This document shows, in pieces, positions 5,399-12,552 of a DNA stretch of 12,890 bases. The DNA is from JALZAA01 sp046724435 (GTDB taxonomy: Bacteria > Actinomycetota > Acidimicrobiia > IMCC26256 > JACDBD01), in NCBI GenBank assembly GCA_046724435.1, contig JBKOWN010000197.1, positions 1 through 12,890 on the forward strand, given 5' to 3'. Position 1 is the first letter of the stretch. Each line of letters starts with the position of its first letter. Position numbers and translations under genes: made by a program. Below the pieces are notes generated by a model. The model saw nothing but the letters and a program-made list of their open reading frames with translations, was not told the DNA's origin and searched no databases.

Positions 5399-6313
5399 GT
5401 GGGCATCGTCGTCATCTTCCCCGGTCAGGGGACCCAATCCGAAGGTATGGGCGCGCCGTGGCGCGACCAGCCGGCCTGGAGCGTCGTCGATCGGGCCGAG
5501 GCCGCCCTGGGTGAGCCCCTCTCCTCTCTCATCCTCGACGCGCCCGCCGCGCAGCTCGCCCGAACCCGCGACGCTCAACTCGCCGTCCTGTTGACGTCGC
5601 TGGTGGTGTGGGAGGCCGTTCGCGAGCGCATCGAGGCGCCGATTGCGTTCGCAGGGCACTCCCTCGGGCAGGTCACGGCACTCGTCGCCTCCGGAGCACT
5701 GCCCCTCGAGGAGGGCGTGCAGTTCGCCGCCCGACGGGCGGAGCTCACCCAGGCGGCCGCCGACACGCATCCCGGCCGCATGGCCGCCCTGCTCGGCGCT
5801 TCACTCGAGCAGGCCGAAGAGGCATGCCGTACCGCCACCGACGGGTGCTGGATCGCCAACGACAACGCCCCCGGCCAGGTCGTGATCGCGGGCACCGTCG
5901 GCGGCATCGAAGCCGCCTCCGCCCAGGCCAAGCAGCTCGGCGTGAAGCGGGCCACGCCGTTGAACGTCGGCGGCGCCTTCCACACCCCGTTGATGCGCGA
6001 TGCCGCCGAGGGCATCGCGGCCGAGTTGCCGACGGTCCCCCTGTCGGCGCCGAACGCCCCGGTCGTCTCGAACGGGGACGCCCAGCCCTATGAGGACGCC
6101 GACGGCTGGCGCTCCCGCCTCGCCGTGCACGTCACGGACCCGGTTCGGTGGCGCACCTCGATGGAGACCATCAACGGCATGGGCGCCACGCGGTGCCTGG
6201 AAGTCGGACACGGCTCGATGCTGGCGACGCTGGCGAAGCGGATCGTGGCCGATCTGCCCGTGCAGGGCGTCGCCACCCCCGAAGATCTGCCCGCACTCAC
6301 GGAGGTTCGATGA
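5399..6313 (+). CDS. fabD: Malonyl-CoA:ACP transacylase FabD
   Basis: A 304-residue enzyme (E. coli FabD has 309) that moves malonyl from CoA to acyl carrier protein. Catalytic features by comparison with E. coli: Q10 in FPGQGTQ, nucleophile S88 in GHSLGQ, R113 in FAARRAELTQ and H195 in GGAFHTPLM. The chosen start is GTG at 5399, giving MGIVVIFPGQG, the normal distance to the first motif, with a GCGGAAG stretch upstream. The open frame extends 14 codons further upstream (to a GTG at 5357) but those residues are not family-like. It is the first gene of the plus-strand FAS-II operon, and its TGA overlaps the next ATG (ATGA). Confidence 0.96.
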   Translation: MGIVVIFPGQGTQSEGMGAPWRDQPAWSVVDRAEAALGEPLSSLILDAPAAQLARTRDAQLAVLLTSLVVWEAVRERIEAPIAFAGHSLGQVTALVASGALPLEEGVQFAARRAELTQAAADTHPGRMAALLGASLEQAEEACRTATDGCWIANDNAPGQVVIAGTVGGIEAASAQAKQLGVKRATPLNVGGAFHTPLMRDAAEGIAAELPTVPLSAPNAPVVSNGDAQPYEDADGWRSRLAVHVTDPVRWRTSMETINGMGATRCLEVGHGSMLATLAKRIVADLPVQGVATPEDLPALTEVR

Positions 6314-6585
6314 CCATGGAATTGTCGCTTGTGCACGGCGAGGGCCTGGCGGTGCCCGAGCGGGTGATCGTGGCCCCGTCGGTCGGCGTGTTCCGGCCGC
6401 TGTTCGGCCACGACCACGCATGTGGGCAGAGCGTCGATGCAGGGCAAGCTGTGGGTGTGATCGAAGGGCCGGGAATCTCAACCCCCGTCCGCAGCCCCTT
6501 CCGAGGCATCATCGCCGGGCTGCTCGCCGACGACGGCGAGCGTCTCCGTCAGGGTGAGCCCGTCGCCTGGCTGCGAGTGGCATAG
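6310..6585 (+). CDS. Lysine-less biotinyl/lipoyl-domain protein (BCCP-like, cannot be modified)
   Basis: A 91-residue protein with the flattened-barrel pattern of a biotinyl domain: VIVAPSVGVFRPLF (19-32), C38-G-Q-S-V-DAGQAVGVIE (to 52), then SPFRGIIAGLLADDGERLRQGEPVAWL (62-88). At the hairpin where BCCP has E-A-M-K-M this protein has E52-G-P-G-I, so the biotin-accepting lysine is G55. There is not one lysine in the whole sequence, so neither biotin nor lipoate can be attached. The ATG at 6310 follows GGAGG by four bases and overlaps the fabD stop; an in-frame ATG at 6316 is an alternative. It lies between fabD and fabH, two bases before fabH, in an operon that also encodes a carboxyltransferase. 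A regulatory or scaffolding role in acetyl-CoA carboxylase, like plant BADC proteins, is inferred. Confidence 0.85.
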   Translation: MTMELSLVHGEGLAVPERVIVAPSVGVFRPLFGHDHACGQSVDAGQAVGVIEGPGISTPVRSPFRGIIAGLLADDGERLRQGEPVAWLRVA

Positions 6586-6587
6586 CG

Positions 6588-7574
6588 GTGCGAGCCTGCG
6601 TCGGCGGCTGGGGGACGGCCGTTCCCGAGAAGCTCGTCACGAACGCCGAGATGGAGCAGCGCGTCGACACAACCGACGCGTGGATCGTCGAGCGCACTGG
6701 GATTCGCGAGCGGCACGTCGCGGCGACGACCGATACGACCGCGTCGCTCGCCATCGACGCCGGCACGGCGGCGATCAAGCAGGCCGGGATCACACCCGAC
6801 GCGATCGACCTGCTCATCGTGGCCACCGCCAGCCCGGAGCAGCCGATCCCCCACACCGGCGCGTTCGTCGGTGAGGGCCTCGGGCTTCGATGCGGCTCCT
6901 TCGACCTCGGCGCCGGATGCGCCGGGTTCGTCTACATGCTCGTGGTCGGCTCGTCGCTCCTGACCTCCGGCAACCTCGATCACGTGCTGATCGTCGGCTC
7001 GGAGATCCTCAGCCGCCTGATCGACCCCGACGACCGGGCGACGTGCATCCTCTTCGGCGACGGTGCCGCCGCCGCCGTGCTCAGCCGCTCGCCCGACGAC
7101 GGGCCCGGCGTTCTCGCCTGGGACCTCGGCTGCGACGGCTCCGCCGCTGGGCTGCTCGAGATCCGCGCCGGCGGCAGCCGCATGCCGGCCACGCCCGAGA
7201 CCATCGCCGCCGGCGAGCAATACCTGAAGATGCAGGGCCAGGAGGTCTTCCGGCGAGCGGTGCGCGCAGTCGTCGAGTCCGCTCGTACGACGCTCGATCG
7301 CGCCGGGGTGGCACCCTCGGATGTGGCGTGCTTCGTCCCGCACCAGGCGAACATTCGCATCATCGAATCGGCCTCGAGCCGGTTGGGCATCCCGGCCGAG
7401 CGCACGATCGTGAACATCGACCACTACGGCAACACCTCGGCGGCTTCGATCCCGCTAGCGCTGGCCGAGGCTGCCGACGCCGGCCGGCTGCGCGACGACG
7501 ACCTCGTGCTGATGTCAGGGTTCGGTGCCGGCATGACCTGGGCCAGCGCGCTCCTGCAATGGGGAAAGCCGTGA
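6588..7574 (+). CDS. fabH: 3-oxoacyl-ACP synthase III FabH
   Basis: A 328-residue ketosynthase that condenses a short acyl-CoA primer with malonyl-ACP to start each fatty acid. The catalytic triad is complete: C111 in LGAGCAGFVYML, H252 in VPHQANIRII and N282 in HYGNTSAASIP. The N-terminal WIVERTGIRERH (about 32-43) and C-terminal LMSGFGAGMTW are typical of FabH. Its start is GTG two bases after the previous stop with no strong ribosome binding site, suggesting translational coupling. Primer preference (acetyl or branched) cannot be read reliably from the sequence. Its stop overlaps the fabG start (GTGA). Confidence 0.97.
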   Translation: MRACVGGWGTAVPEKLVTNAEMEQRVDTTDAWIVERTGIRERHVAATTDTTASLAIDAGTAAIKQAGITPDAIDLLIVATASPEQPIPHTGAFVGEGLGLRCGSFDLGAGCAGFVYMLVVGSSLLTSGNLDHVLIVGSEILSRLIDPDDRATCILFGDGAAAAVLSRSPDDGPGVLAWDLGCDGSAAGLLEIRAGGSRMPATPETIAAGEQYLKMQGQEVFRRAVRAVVESARTTLDRAGVAPSDVACFVPHQANIRIIESASSRLGIPAERTIVNIDHYGNTSAASIPLALAEAADAGRLRDDDLVLMSGFGAGMTWASALLQWGKP

Positions 7575-8317
7575 CGGACGCTCGGACCGCGTTCGTGACT
7601 GGTGGGTCTCGCGGAATCGGTCGCGCCTGCGCGGTCGCACTCGCTGAAGACGGCCACCGCGTCGCGTTCTGCTATTCGAGCGACGACGACGGCGCCAAGG
7701 CGACGCGCGCGGCCGTCGAGAAGGCCGGCGCCGACACGATCGCGGTGCGAGCCGACATACGGGACCCTGCCGCGGTCGACAGTGCGTTCACGGAGATCGA
7801 ACAGGCACTCGGGCCCGTCGAACTGCTCGTGAACAACGCCGGCACCACGGAGGACGGGCTCGTCGCCCGCATGTCCGACGAGCAATGGCAACGCGTCATC
7901 GATACCAACCTCACCGGCGCGTTCCATACGATCCGACGCGCCGCGCCCAAAATGATGCGCGCCCGGTGGGGCCGCATCGTCAACGTCTCATCGGTCGGCG
8001 CACATCGCGGCGGGCCCGGTCAGGCGAACTACGCGGCGGCGAAGGCCGGTCTCTTGGGGCTGACGCGCTCCGTCGCCCGGGAGCTCGCACCGCGCAACGT
8101 CACCTGCAACGTCGTCGCACCGGGGCCTATCGTGACTTCGATGACCGAAGGCCTCTCCGACGAGTGGCAGGTCAAGGCGGAGGAAGCGGTGCCACTGGGT
8201 AGGTTCGGCAGGCCGGACGAGGTGAGCGCCGTGGTGGCGTTTCTCTGTTCGGAGCCTGCCGGGTACGTCACCGGAGCTCTCGTCTCCGTCGACGGGGGCC
8301 TCGGGATGGGACACTGA
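7571..8317 (+). CDS. fabG: 3-oxoacyl-ACP reductase FabG
   Basis: A 248-residue short-chain dehydrogenase (E. coli FabG has 244) that reduces 3-oxoacyl-ACP with NADPH. The cofactor motif TGGSRGIG is at 10-17 and NNAG at 88-91. The catalytic set is N113 (DTNLTG), S141, Y154 and K158 (QANYAAAKAG), with PG after the sixth strand (APGPIVTSM) and the C-terminal SVDGGLGMGH. The start is GTG at 7571, overlapping the fabH TGA, with GGGGAAA a few bases upstream. The frame is open well upstream into fabH but that part is not FabG. It supplies the first reduction of the cycle encoded around it. Confidence 0.96.
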   Translation: MTDARTAFVTGGSRGIGRACAVALAEDGHRVAFCYSSDDDGAKATRAAVEKAGADTIAVRADIRDPAAVDSAFTEIEQALGPVELLVNNAGTTEDGLVARMSDEQWQRVIDTNLTGAFHTIRRAAPKMMRARWGRIVNVSSVGAHRGGPGQANYAAAKAGLLGLTRSVARELAPRNVTCNVVAPGPIVTSMTEGLSDEWQVKAEEAVPLGRFGRPDEVSAVVAFLCSEPAGYVTGALVSVDGGLGMGH

Positions 8318-8350
8318 ACCCCGACCATCCGTACGCGACTGGAGGATTGG

Positions 8351-8602
8351 ATGGAACGTGACGAAGCACTCGGCGTGCTACGCGAGGTCGCCGTCGAGGT
8401 CCTGAGCGTGGAACCCGACAGCGTCACCGAGAACGCGCGCTTCAAGGAGGATCTCGACGCCGACAGCCTCGACCTTGTCGAGATGGTGATGGGGCTCGAA
8501 GAGCGCTTCGACATCTCGGTGCCCGAGGAGGATCTCGAGGGCGTCACGACAGTCGGACAGGCCGTCGACCTCGTGCTGTCCAAAGTCGGCGCCGAAGCAT
8601 GA
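8351..8602 (+). CDS. acpP: Acyl carrier protein
   Basis: An 83-residue acidic four-helix carrier. The phosphopantetheine attachment serine is S39 in EDLDADSLDLVEMVM, the canonical D-S-L motif. Recognition helix II is rich in acidic residues (VMGLEERFD), and helix III follows PEEDLEGVTTVGQAV. GGAGG (8341-8345) sits five bases before the ATG, the best ribosome binding site in the operon, which fits the high demand for this protein. It overlaps the fabF start by ATGA. The 33-base gap after fabG is the largest inside the operon and may carry extra translational control only. Confidence 0.97.
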   Translation: MERDEALGVLREVAVEVLSVEPDSVTENARFKEDLDADSLDLVEMVMGLEERFDISVPEEDLEGVTTVGQAVDLVLSKVGAEA

Positions 8603-9846
8603 GCGACCTCGACCCGCGTGGTCGCCCGCGTGTTGTCGTAACCGGCGTCGGCGTCAAGACGCCGGCCGGGAACGACGTGGCGTCGTTCTGGGAAGAGCTG
8701 TGCGCAGGTCGGGCGAGCGCGCGCACGATCGAGAGTTTCGACCCCGCCGCCTTGTCGATCACGTTCGCCGGCGAGGTACGAGACTTCGATGCGGTCGAGT
8801 ACTTCGGGCCAAAGGAAGCGCGCCGCCAGGACCGGGTCACGCAGCTCGGCTTCGGTGCCGCCGCCGACGCGCTGGGAGACGCCGGAGAGCTGGGCGCCGA
8901 CCCGAGCCGGTGCGCCGTGATCATCGCCACCGGTGTCGGCGGACTTCACACCCTCGAGGAGAACGAGCTTCTGTATTTCGAGAAGGGCCCGTCCCGCGTC
9001 AGCCCGTTCTTCGTTCCGATGATGATGCCGAACGCGACCGCGGGCGTCGTCGCCATGCAGCTGGGCTGGACAGGGCCGAACCTGTGTGTCGCCACCGCCT
9101 GCGCCGCGGGCGCGCACGCCATCGGCGAGGGCGTCCGCCTGATCCGCGACGGCACCGCGGACGTCGTGATGGCAGGCGGCACGGAGGCAGCGGTGACACC
9201 GCTCACCATCGCCGCCTTTGCCCGTATGGGCGCGCTCAGCTCGCGCAACGACGATCCCCAGCGTGCGTCCAGGCCATTCGACGCCGACCGCGACGGCTTC
9301 GTGATCGGCGAGGGCGCCGGTTGTGTCGTGCTCGAGCCGCTCGAGCGGGCACGTGCACGGGGCGCGACCGTGTACGGCGAGGTCGCGGGCTACGGACGCA
9401 ACGCCGACGCGTACCACATCACCGCTCCGTCCCCCGGCGGTGCCGGCGCCGCCGTCTGCATGCAGCTCGCGCTCGACGACGCCGCTATGGAGTCGTCTGC
9501 GATCGGGCACGTGAACGCACACGGCACGTCGACGCCGCTGAACGACGCCGCCGAAGCGGAAGCCGTCCGCAAGGTCTTCGGCGACGCCCCGCCGGTGGTC
9601 ACGTCGACCAAGGGCGTGACCGGCCACCTGATCGGCGCGGCGGGCGCGGTCGAAGCGGTCGCCGCTCTCCTCTCCGTGCGCGAGGGCATCGTCCCGCCGA
9701 CTGCGAACCTAGAGCGCGTCGGCGACGACATCGAGCTCGACGTCGTGGCGGGCTCACCCCGCGACGTCGGCCCGAAGCCGGCGATCTCCAACTCGTTCGG
9801 GTTCGGCGGCCACAACGCGAGCCTCGTTCTCACCAGCGCAGACTGA
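8599..9846 (+). CDS. fabF: 3-oxoacyl-ACP synthase II FabF
   Basis: A 415-residue elongating ketosynthase (E. coli FabF has 413). The Cys-His-His active site is intact: C168 in ATACAAGAHAIGEG, H308 in NAHGTSTPLND and H343 in GVTGHLIGAAG, with K338 just before. The gating segment SFGFGGHNAS (399-408) has F402 in the usual place. The start ATG overlaps the acpP stop. It extends the acyl chain using malonyl-ACP, and with FabH is the only condensing enzyme visible here. The FabB alternative is less likely given length and sequence around the active-site cysteine. Confidence 0.97.
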   Translation: MSDLDPRGRPRVVVTGVGVKTPAGNDVASFWEELCAGRASARTIESFDPAALSITFAGEVRDFDAVEYFGPKEARRQDRVTQLGFGAAADALGDAGELGADPSRCAVIIATGVGGLHTLEENELLYFEKGPSRVSPFFVPMMMPNATAGVVAMQLGWTGPNLCVATACAAGAHAIGEGVRLIRDGTADVVMAGGTEAAVTPLTIAAFARMGALSSRNDDPQRASRPFDADRDGFVIGEGAGCVVLEPLERARARGATVYGEVAGYGRNADAYHITAPSPGGAGAAVCMQLALDDAAMESSAIGHVNAHGTSTPLNDAAEAEAVRKVFGDAPPVVTSTKGVTGHLIGAAGAVEAVAALLSVREGIVPPTANLERVGDDIELDVVAGSPRDVGPKPAISNSFGFGGHNASLVLTSAD

Positions 9847-9856
9847 TCGCAGCATC

Positions 9857-11248
9857 GTGACGCCGCTGTTCTCGCCGACGCCGGCGGCGCCAGTGATGGG
9901 AGAGCGCAGCGACGCAGTCACCGCTGCCATCTCGGATCTGCACGGCCGAACCGTCAGCTGGTTCCGCCTCGAAGGCGGCAAGCACCGCGGCGCGATCGGC
10001 GTGGCGGAGGGCGAGGCGCTCGAGCGGGCCGTACGCCTCGGGATCGATCTCGGCGTGCCCGTGGTCGGCGCCGTCGCCACGTCGGGCGCAGACGTCGGCG
10101 AGGGCCTGGAGTCGCTGCACGCGGCCGGGCGCGTCGCGCGTGCCTTGAGCGAAGCCTCGGGTGTCGTGCCCACGCTCCTCGCGGTGGTCGGGCCGTGTGT
10201 GTCCGGACCCGCCCTCGTGCTCGGGCTCGTCGACCAGGTCGTGATGACGGCCGACGCGTTCGCGTACGTCACCGGACCCGACACGGTGACCGAGTTCACC
10301 GGTGTGCCCGTGAGTCCCATGGACCTCGGCGGCGCGGCTGTCCACAGTTTCCGCAGCGGTGTGGCTTCCCTCGTCGTGGAGGATGACGCCGATGCGCTCT
10401 CCGGGCTCGCTGCGATCCTCGACTACCTGCCCGATCATCACCTCGAAGACCCGCCGTGGATACCTGAGCCGGACCCGGTCGACCGCGACTGCGCGCTCGC
10501 GGCGGCGGCGGTGCCGGACGCGTCGAAGGCGTCGTACGACGTGCGCGACGTCATCGGCGACGTCGTGGACGCCGGCAGCCTCCTGGAGCTGCGCGCGCAC
10601 CATGCACCGAACCTCGTGACGGCGCTGGCCCGACTCGGTGGACGCGCGATCGGCGTCCTCGCCAACCAGCCGAGCCAGCGAGCCGGGACGCTCGACATCG
10701 ACGCGTCCCGCAAGGGAGCGCGGTTCGTGCAGTGGTGCGACGCGTTCAACGTGCCGCTCCTGACGTTCGTCGACACGCCCGGGTTCGAGCCCGGCACCGA
10801 CCTCGAATGGCGGGGCATGATCCGGCACGGCGCCCAGCTCGTGCACGCGTACGCCGCGGCCACAGTGCCAAGGCTGTGCGTCGTGCTCCGCAAGGGCTAC
10901 GGCGGCGCGTACATCGTTATGGACTCGAAGACGCTCGGGAACGACTGGTACTGCGCATGGCCCGGCGCCGAGATCGCCGTGATGGGCGCCACGGGCGCGG
11001 TGCAGATCCTGCACGGCAAGCGCCTCGCCCGGATCCCCGACGAGGCGCCGCGCCGCGCCGCGCACGCCGATCTCGTGCAGGAGTACGGCGACCGGTTCGC
11101 GAGCCCATTGCCCGCCGCCGAGCGTGGCTACGTCGACGAGGTCATTGCGCCCGCCGACACCCGCCGCGCTCTCGGGGCGGCCCTGGCTCGCCTCGCGACG
11201 AAGCAGGAGCGCCCTTCTTCCCGCCGCCACTCGAACTCGCCGCTCTGA
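9857..11248 (+). CDS. Acyl-CoA carboxylase carboxyltransferase subunit, short N-terminus
   Basis: A 463-residue PccB/AccD-type carboxyltransferase, with N- and C-terminal crotonase-like halves, which moves carboxyl from biotin to acyl-CoA; in this operon malonyl-CoA formation is the likely job. The C-half is classic: VDTPGFEPGTDLEWRG (305-320), IRHGAQLVHAYAAATVP, LRKGYGGAYIVM, WPGAEIAVMGATGA (368-381), and an end RRHSNSPL like the family KKHGNIPL. The N-half has VVGPCVSGPAL (110-120), YVTGPD and LGGAAVHSFRSGVA. Relative to usual members of about 510-530 residues the N-terminal helical segment is missing, and the GPCAGG motif reads GPCVSG. There is no AccD zinc finger. Starts: GTG 9857, or ATG 9896, neither with a clear ribosome binding site. 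Biotin carboxylase and a biotinylated carrier are not in the window. Confidence 0.9.
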   Translation: MTPLFSPTPAAPVMGERSDAVTAAISDLHGRTVSWFRLEGGKHRGAIGVAEGEALERAVRLGIDLGVPVVGAVATSGADVGEGLESLHAAGRVARALSEASGVVPTLLAVVGPCVSGPALVLGLVDQVVMTADAFAYVTGPDTVTEFTGVPVSPMDLGGAAVHSFRSGVASLVVEDDADALSGLAAILDYLPDHHLEDPPWIPEPDPVDRDCALAAAAVPDASKASYDVRDVIGDVVDAGSLLELRAHHAPNLVTALARLGGRAIGVLANQPSQRAGTLDIDASRKGARFVQWCDAFNVPLLTFVDTPGFEPGTDLEWRGMIRHGAQLVHAYAAATVPRLCVVLRKGYGGAYIVMDSKTLGNDWYCAWPGAEIAVMGATGAVQILHGKRLARIPDEAPRRAAHADLVQEYGDRFASPLPAAERGYVDEVIAPADTRRALGAALARLATKQERPSSRRHSNSPL

Positions 11249-11262
11249 GGCAGAATCGGCCG

Positions 11263-12018
11263 ATGCTCCTCGACGGACGGCGAATCCTCGTCACCGGCGT
11301 GCTCAACGACTCGTCGATGGCGTTCGGGGTCGCGAAGTTGGCCCAGGAAGAGGGCGCCGAGGTCGTGCTCACGTCGTTCGGACGGGTGATGAGCCTCACG
11401 CAACGAGCCGCCAAGCGCCTGTCGGCGATGCCCGAGATCGTCGAGCTCGACGTCAGCAACTCCGAGGACGTCGACGCGCTCGCCGGCCGCGTCGGCGGCC
11501 ATCTCGACGGCGTGCTCCACGCCATCGGGTTCGCGCCCGAGTCGTGCCTGGGCGGCGGGTTCCTCACCGCGCCCTGGGAAGACGTCGCCGTTGCGCTCCA
11601 GGTCTCGGCGTACTCGCTGAAGGCGTTGGCCGTTGGCGCACTCCCCCTGATGGGCGACGGGGGGTCGATCGTCGGGCTTGATTTCGACAACACGCAGGCA
11701 TGGCCCGTCTACGACTGGATGGGTGTCGCCAAGAGCGCCTTCGAGTCGACCGCCCGCTATTTGGCGCGCGACCTCGGCCCCAAGGGCATTCGGGTCAATC
11801 TCGTGTGCGCGGGGCCGATCCGCACGATCGCGGCGCGGAGCATCCCGGGGTTCGAGCAGTTCGAGTCGGTCTGGGACGAGCGCGCACCGCTCGGCTGGAA
11901 CATCAAGGACACCGAGCCGGTCGCCAAGGCCTGCGTAGCGTTGCTGTCTGATCTCTTCCCGGCGACGACCGGAGAGATGCTGCACGTCGACGGAGGGTTC
12001 CATGCCATCGGCGCGTAG
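11263..12018 (+). CDS. fabI: Enoyl-ACP reductase FabI (InhA-like)
   Basis: A 251-residue NADH-type enoyl reductase that completes each elongation cycle. It resembles Mycobacterium InhA throughout: RILVTGVLNDSSMAFGVA, LDGVLHAIGF, SIVGLDFDNTQAWPVYDWM and WDERAPLGWNIKDTEPVAK. Catalytic residues by alignment with InhA F149/Y158/K165 are F141, Y150 and K157. The substrate-binding loop between AGPIRT and WDERAP is much shorter than in InhA, favouring ordinary-length acyl chains over meromycolate-length ones. The InhA S94 position is A87. The ATG at 11263 begins 14 bases after the carboxyltransferase stop, without a well-placed ribosome binding site (GAGG is twelve bases away). It is the last gene of the operon and converges on bcp. 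Confidence 0.95.
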   Translation: MLLDGRRILVTGVLNDSSMAFGVAKLAQEEGAEVVLTSFGRVMSLTQRAAKRLSAMPEIVELDVSNSEDVDALAGRVGGHLDGVLHAIGFAPESCLGGGFLTAPWEDVAVALQVSAYSLKALAVGALPLMGDGGSIVGLDFDNTQAWPVYDWMGVAKSAFESTARYLARDLGPKGIRVNLVCAGPIRTIAARSIPGFEQFESVWDERAPLGWNIKDTEPVAKACVALLSDLFPATTGEMLHVDGGFHAIGA

Positions 12019-12049
12019 CGGGCGACATTGAGGGTCGAAAGACGGAGGG

Positions 12050-12514
12050 TCAGGCTTCGAGCGCGTCAGTCACGTTCGGGACGGTGGCCTTCGGGCTGAC
12101 CTTGTAGAAGGCGTCGGCGACCTTGCCCTTCTCGTCGACGACGAACGCGGAGCGGATGATCCCCATGAAGCTTCGCCCGTACAGGGTCTTCTTGCCCCAC
12201 GTCCCCCACGCCTGCGCCACCTTGTGGTTCTCGTCGGCGAGGAGCGGAAAGCCCAGGTCGTACTTCTCGTCGAATTTCTTCTGCTTCTCGGGCGTGTCGG
12301 GGCTGATGCCCACAACCTTGGCCTTGAGCTTCTTCAAGTCGGGCTCGGCGTCGCGCAGTGCACACGATTGTGTCGTGCACCCGGGCGTGTCGGCCTTCGG
12401 GTAGAAATAGACAACGAGCTTCTTGCCGCGAAAGTCCTTCAGCTTCACGGTCTTCCCGCGCTGGTCGCTGAGCGCGAAGTCGGGTGCTGCATCACCGGGC
12501 TTCAACTTGGGCAT
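12050..12514 (-). CDS. bcp: Thiol peroxidase, BCP/PrxQ family
   Basis: A 154-residue atypical two-cysteine peroxiredoxin that reduces hydrogen peroxide and organic hydroperoxides with electrons from thioredoxin. The peroxidatic C46 in YPKADTPGCTTQSC and resolving C51 five residues later are the BCP arrangement; KPGDAAPDF (5-13) and VVYFYPK complete the active-site surroundings. R126? is not claimed; the conserved arginine likely lies in IIRSAFVVDEKG. AGGAG lies five bases before the ATG, fixing the start. It is divergent from the partial gene at the right edge and convergent with fabI, 31 bases apart, so it is a separate transcription unit. Protection of lipids from peroxides would suit its position beside the fatty-acid operon, but that link is only positional. 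Confidence 0.96.
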   Translation of the reverse strand: MPKLKPGDAAPDFALSDQRGKTVKLKDFRGKKLVVYFYPKADTPGCTTQSCALRDAEPDLKKLKAKVVGISPDTPEKQKKFDEKYDLGFPLLADENHKVAQAWGTWGKKTLYGRSFMGIIRSAFVVDEKGKVADAFYKVSPKATVPNVTDALEA

Positions 12515-12536
12515 GAGCGCTCCTGATGGTGATGGA

Positions 12537-12548
12537 GGGCGAACGCCC
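12537..12548 (+). repeat. Short hairpin between ribosome binding site and start codon
   Basis: GGGC (12537-12540) pairs with GCCC (12545-12548) around GAAC. It lies between a GGAGGG (12534-12539) and the ATG at 12553. The linear spacing of the Shine-Dalgarno is long (about 13 bases), and folding would either shorten the path or hide part of the site. Its overlap with GGAGGG makes a modest effect on initiation possible. Confidence 0.35.
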
Positions 12549-12552
12549 TAGC

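Noticed and set aside
8029..9627. Minus-strand open frame of 532 residues
   Set aside because: It is antisense to fabG, acpP and fabF, has low-complexity Arg/Ser/Thr-rich sequence and no family motifs; long antisense frames are expected in GC-rich coding DNA.
9830..11230. Minus-strand open frame of 466 residues
   Set aside because: It lies antisense to the carboxyltransferase gene, whose family motifs are unmistakable on the plus strand.
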